Source: Burkholderiaceae bacterium (GTDB taxonomy: Bacteria; Pseudomonadota; Gammaproteobacteria; Burkholderiales; Burkholderiaceae_C). From it: a DNA stretch of 64,000 nt. Of this stretch, positions 60,520 to 64,000 are shown piece by piece (the first letter of the stretch is position 1; each line of letters begins with the position of its first letter). The stretch covers positions 62,001 through 126,000 of the forward strand of contig JAUYTN010000015.1 of NCBI GenBank assembly GCA_030695205.1, given 5' to 3'. The notes under the pieces are model-generated. The model was not told where the DNA came from, did no database searches, and saw only the letters and a list, made by a program, of their open reading frames with translations. Position numbers and translations under genes: made by a program.

Positions 60520-60846
60520 TCAGCCGGGTTTGCTGATTTTGATGCGGATCTGCACGTTAACCCCCATCGAGTGGAGCAACCTCTTCTCAAGTTCCGGGGC
60601 GAGGTGTCTCAGTTTGATGGCCACAGCGCCATTGGGCACCAGCAGGCACCAGGTGGATTCATCCAGTGGCCCGGCCTTCACATGGGACCTGATGCCCTGT
60701 GGTACCAGCGGCATCACCAGCTGAAGTTGGGCGTTGGATTGGGCCATCAGTCGGCTGAGTTGGGCCAAAACCGGTGCCGATGCCGCTGCCTGCAGCAGGC
60801 TTTTGGACGGTTGAAGCGGTGTGTGCCTATCGGCCATGGATGTCAT
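60520..60846 (-). CDS. DUF721 protein (DciA-like)
   Basis: A 108-residue protein. SLLQAAASAPVLAQLSRLMAQ and the later LVPNGAVAIKLRHLAPELEKRL follow the DUF721 pattern found in DciA, the loader-like partner of DnaB helicase in many bacteria. It is shorter than Pseudomonas DciA. ATG 60846 (MTSMADRH) or ATG 60837 (MADRH) could be used; neither has a strong ribosome site. It is divergent from the M23 peptidase gene, next to secA, the usual place in betaproteobacteria. Confidence 0.8.
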   Translation of the reverse strand: MTSMADRHTPLQPSKSLLQAAASAPVLAQLSRLMAQSNAQLQLVMPLVPQGIRSHVKAGPLDESTWCLLVPNGAVAIKLRHLAPELEKRLLHSMGVNVQIRIKISKPG

Positions 60847-60856
60847 TGGAGTTCAG

Positions 60857-61834
60857 GTGCATCTGATTATCACGGACCCTTGGCTGGCGAGAAAACAGCC
60901 CATCCACCTCACAGGTTGGCATCTGGCGGGTTTGGCTGTCGCGGCGACGTTGTCGCTGATCCTCGCTGCTTTGCTGACGTACCACGCCCTGTTCGTGTAC
61001 GGGGCCAGGCAGGGTTGGCCCGTCATTACCCCCATCGTTCAGATGATTGCGAGCAAAGAGCGCGAAAGCCAGGAGCGTTACCTCAAAGAAAACCTGGACG
61101 TCATGGCGCGCAAGCTGGGCGAAATGCAGGCGAGGTTGGTTCAGCTCGACTCTTTGGGAGAGCGGGTGTCGTCGTTGGCTGGATTGCCTCCAGAGTCCTT
61201 CAAGGCGAGTGGGGCCGCTGGCGGTGCTTTGGTGTCGCCGCAGACCATGTCATTGGCCACTGTGGGCGAGGCCATCCGGGCTTTGGAGACTCATGCCGAG
61301 GTGCAGTTCACCGGGCTGTCAGACATAGAAGCCAAGTTGTTTGGCGACAAAATCAAAGCGTCCATGTTGCCCACTGCCGAGCCTGTTCCAGGCGTGACCA
61401 CGGGCTCCGGCTTTGGGTGGCGTGTCGACCCGTTGACAGGTCAGAGGGCCATGCACACCGGATTGGACTTTCCGGCGGACATTGGCACGCCGATTTTGTC
61501 GGCGGCGGGTGGTGTGGTCGTTGTCAGCGAGTTCCACCCGGCCTACGGCCATATGGTGGAAATTGACCACGGCAACGAGCTCATAACGCGGTATGCCCAC
61601 GCCTCTCGGGTGCTGGTCAAGCGGGGCGATATCGTCAAGCGTGGCCAGTGGATTGCGGACGTGGGCAACAGCGGTCGGTCCACGGGTCCGCATCTCCATT
61701 TTGAGGTGTGGCTAGCAGGGGTGGCTCAAAACCCGCAGACGTTTCTGACCGCCGGTGCCCAGGCAGCCAAGGTGGCTCAGTTGTCCGCGGCCGCACGTGT
61801 GACCAAGTCGGCAGGGGCGCAGTCGGGGCGCTGA
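60857..61834 (+). CDS. M23-family (LytM) peptidoglycan peptidase, membrane-anchored
   Basis: A 325-residue protein. One N-terminal membrane helix (LAGLAVAATLSLILAALLTYHALF) is followed by a coiled-coil region (ERYLKENLDVMARKLGEMQARLVQL) and a LytM domain at about 185-295. Zinc-binding residues are in MHTGLDFPADIG and HLHFEVW, and YAHASRVLVKRGD completes the fold, so it is probably catalytically active. GTG 60857 is chosen: GGAG lies 5 nt upstream and it gives the family start (M)HLIITDPWLAR. An in-frame ATG at 60836 lacks such a site. Confidence 0.88.
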   Translation: MHLIITDPWLARKQPIHLTGWHLAGLAVAATLSLILAALLTYHALFVYGARQGWPVITPIVQMIASKERESQERYLKENLDVMARKLGEMQARLVQLDSLGERVSSLAGLPPESFKASGAAGGALVSPQTMSLATVGEAIRALETHAEVQFTGLSDIEAKLFGDKIKASMLPTAEPVPGVTTGSGFGWRVDPLTGQRAMHTGLDFPADIGTPILSAAGGVVVVSEFHPAYGHMVEIDHGNELITRYAHASRVLVKRGDIVKRGQWIADVGNSGRSTGPHLHFEVWLAGVAQNPQTFLTAGAQAAKVAQLSAAARVTKSAGAQSGR

Positions 61835-61992
61835 TTTGGCCACGCTGGGTCGATTGGTCGCAGGTCGTAAAATGCGTAGTTGACCTCGGGTGGTCTGGGG
61901 TTGGCTGCTAGGCAGCCCACAGGCCACTACCCACCTCACCGAACTGCCTTTTGGTTGCCACCGCCTTGGGGGCAAGCAGGGGCCATACATGC

Positions 61993-64000
61993 ATGGCGAC
62001 CAATTTCCTCACCAAAATTTTCGGCAGTCGCAACGACCGGCTTCTGAAAACTTACCGCAAAACGGTGCAGCAGATCAACGCGCTGGAGCTAAGCTTCGAG
62101 CGTTTGACCGATGACGAACTCAAGCTGAAGACGCAGGAGTTCAAGCAACGCCTTGCCGACGGACAAGCCCTGGATGCGGTGCTGCCAGAGGCCTTTGCGG
62201 TGGTGCGTGAGGCCAGCAAGCGCGTCATGAAAATGCGCCACTTCGACGTTCAGCTGGTGGGTGGCCTGGCGTTGCACCAGGGAAAGGTCGCAGAAATGCG
62301 AACTGGCGAAGGAAAAACGCTGACCGCCACGCTGCCGGTGTACCTGAACGCGCTGACGGGGCAGGGCGTGCATGTGGTCACCGTCAACGACTACCTGGCC
62401 AGCCGAGATGCAGAGTGGATGGGGCGGCTGTATGGTTTTCTGGGCCTGACGGTTGGCATGAATCTGCCCAATACGTCCAGGGACGAGAAGCAGGCAGCCT
62501 ACCGCGCCGATATCACCTACGGCACCAACAACGAGTTTGGCTTCGACTACCTGCGCGACAACATGGTGTACGAGTCGGCCGACCGCGTGCAGCGCAAGCT
62601 GAACTACGCCATTGTCGATGAGGTCGATTCGATCCTGATTGATGAAGCGCGCACGCCGCTGATCATCAGCGGGCAGGCAGACGACCACACGGCGGTGTAC
62701 CTGGCCATCAACCAGATCGCACCGAAGCTGACGCGCCAAGAGGGCGAGGCCGACCCGCGCACTGGCGAGGGTGTGACCAAACCGGGTGACTTCACGCTGG
62801 ATGAAAAGTCGCATCAGATTTTTTTGACGGAGCAGGGCCACGAAACCGCCGAACGCCTGCTGGCGGGTGCAGGGCTCTTGCCCGAAGGCGCGTCGTTGTA
62901 CGACCCGGCCAACATTGCGCTCATGCACCACATGAACGCCGCCTTGCGCGCCCACCATGTGTACCACCGGGACCAGCACTATGTGGTGCAGCAGGGGGAG
63001 GTAATCATTGTTGACGAGTTCACCGGGCGGCTGATGACGGGCCGCCGGTGGAGCGATGGCTTGCATCAGGCGGTGGAGGCCAAGGAGGGCATGCCGATTC
63101 AGGCCGAAAACCAGACCCTGGCATCCATCACGTTCCAGAACTACTTCCGGCTGTACAGCAAACTGTCGGGGATGACGGGCACGGCCGATACCGAAGCCTA
63201 CGAATTTCAGGAAATTTACGGCCTGGAGACGGTGGTCATTCCTCCCAACCGGCCCAGCCGACGCGACGACCAGCTGGATAGGGTGTACAAAACCACCCCT
63301 GAGAAGTACAACGCCGCCCTCGCCGATATCCGCGAATGCCACGAGCGCGGTCAGCCTGTGCTGGTGGGGACATCTTCCATTGAGAACTCGGAGATCATTT
63401 CCAACCTGTTGCAGCAGGCCAACTTGCCCCACCAGGTGCTCAATGCCAAGCAGCATGAGCGTGAAGCCGACATCATCATCCAGGCGGGTCGGCCCGGCAT
63501 GATCACCATTGCCACCAACATGGCGGGACGTGGTACCGACATCATGCTGGGGGGTAACCTCGAAAAAATGATGACGGCGGTGCGCCAGGACACCAGCCTG
63601 GGTGAAGAACAGCAGAGCAAGCGTTTGGAAGAGGTCAAGGCGCAGTGGACACAGGACCACGAGCGGGTGAAGGCGTTGGGCGGCTTGCGCATCATTGCAA
63701 CCGAGCGCCACGAGTCCCGCCGGATTGACAACCAGCTGCGGGGGCGGTCAGGCCGCCAGGGCGACCCCGGGTCATCCCGCTTCTACCTCAGCCTGGACGA
63801 TTCGCTCATGCGGATTTTTGCGGGTGATCGGGTGCGGGCCATCATGGACCGCCTGAAGATGCCCGAAGGCGAGGCCATAGAGGCTGGGATGGTGACGCGC
63901 AGCATTGAGTCCGCCCAGCGGAAGGTAGAAGCGCGCAACTTCGACATCCGCAAGCAGTTGCTGGAGTACGACGATGTGGCCAATGACCAGCGCAAAGTCA
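61993..64000 (+). CDS. secA: Preprotein translocase ATPase SecA, C-terminus cut by window edge
   Basis: The first 669 codons of Sec[30 protein letters not shown] is the family N-terminus. Walker A is [25 protein letters not shown] is the DEVD box, [19 protein letters not shown]-like residues follow, and the later [15 protein letters not shown] and [20 protein letters not shown] are intact. It drives Sec-dependent export. No frameshift is seen. It lies 158 bp after the M23 peptidase gene. Confidence 0.98.
   Translation, partial: MATNFLTKIFGSRNDRLLKTYRKTVQQINALELSFERLTDDELKLKTQEFKQRLADGQALDAVLPEAFAVVREASKRVMKMRHFDVQLVGGLALHQGKVAEMRTGEGKTLTATLPVYLNALTGQGVHVVTVNDYLASRDAEWMGRLYGFLGLTVGMNLPNTSRDEKQAAYRADITYGTNNEFGFDYLRDNMVYESADRVQRKLNYAIVDEVDSILIDEARTPLIISGQADDHTAVYLAINQIAPKLTRQEGEADPRTGEGVTKPGDFTLDEKSHQIFLTEQGHETAERLLAGAGLLPEGASLYDPANIALMHHMNAALRAHHVYHRDQHYVVQQGEVIIVDEFTGRLMTGRRWSDGLHQAVEAKEGMPIQAENQTLASITFQNYFRLYSKLSGMTGTADTEAYEFQEIYGLETVVIPPNRPSRRDDQLDRVYKTTPEKYNAALADIRECHERGQPVLVGTSSIENSEIISNLLQQANLPHQVLNAKQHEREADIIIQAGRPGMITIATNMAGRGTDIMLGGNLEKMMTAVRQDTSLGEEQQSKRLEEVKAQWTQDHERVKALGGLRIIATERHESRRIDNQLRGRSGRQGDPGSSRFYLSLDDSLMRIFAGDRVRAIMDRLKMPEGEAIEAGMVTRSIESAQRKVEARNFDIRKQLLEYDDVANDQRKV

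Noticed and set aside
60834-60839. Overlapping start codons of the DUF721 and M23 peptidase genes within CCATGG
   Set aside because: The M23 gene has a much better GTG start at 60857 with GGAG at 5 nt, so the overlap is probably not real.
62089-63711. A 540-codon antisense frame opposite secA
   Set aside because: secA is intact and conserved on the other strand; the antisense frame shows no recognisable domain.

Overview
The window is high-GC chromosomal DNA with dense, short-spaced operons. Several arrangements point to a betaproteobacterium of the order Burkholderiales, most likely family Comamonadaceae: petA-petB-petC-sspA-sspB, the DUF721/M23 peptidase/secA neighbourhood, a class I PHB synthase, and many c-di-GMP proteins. 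That placement is inference from gene content and order. No plasmid, prophage, insertion sequence or CRISPR array was seen.

Layout. 1-7.8 kb: a branched-chain-amino-acid-type ABC importer operon (livF cut by the window edge, binding protein, livM, livH, livG) led by an acyl-CoA ligase gene, with a divergent Crp/Fnr regulator. 7.9-11.9 kb: a three-gene envelope/c-di-GMP operon (DUF4394, cupredoxin-like, HAMP-GGDEF-EAL). 11.9-20.7 kb: RluF-like pseudouridine synthase, an RsbQ-like hydrolase / PAS-GGDEF / lipase operon, htpG, and a REC-PAS-GGDEF-EAL protein. 20.8-22.6 kb: ilvD. 22.8-33.4 kb: an apparent redox regulon with a PepSY protein and two-component system, ferric-reductase-like flavocytochrome, FAD reductase, the SHP/DHC/cytochrome b561 trio, rubredoxin, a CDF metal exporter, a divergent Crp-like protein and a DUF5666 lipoprotein. 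Three TGAAC-N6-TGAAC direct repeats sit in front of its rightward transcription units.

33.7-43.8 kb: a small accessory patch (phosphoribosyltransferase with an overlapping small gene), srkA carrying an in-frame intergenic repeat, a K+ channel / methyltransferase / antiporter / ybdK operon, an antitoxin remnant, and purT lying between the two halves of an ABC exporter. 44-51 kb: psd, then a PHB/acyl-phosphate operon (phaC, unknown, fabI-like, MaoC-phosphotransacylase fusion, ackA) preceded by an FNR-type box. 51-56 kb: a membrane diguanylate cyclase, amn, gor and 3-hydroxyacyl-CoA dehydrogenase. 56-64 kb: housekeeping genes petABC, sspAB, tRNA-Thr, DUF721, an M23 peptidase and the first three quarters of secA.

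A recurrent signal across the window is a dispersed AT-rich intergenic repeat of about 45-50 bp, with eight recognisable copies, usually touching the 3' end of a gene. The two observations I rate highest are the PepSY/SHP redox regulon with its shared direct-repeat operator, and the repeat copy that has become part of the srkA coding sequence.
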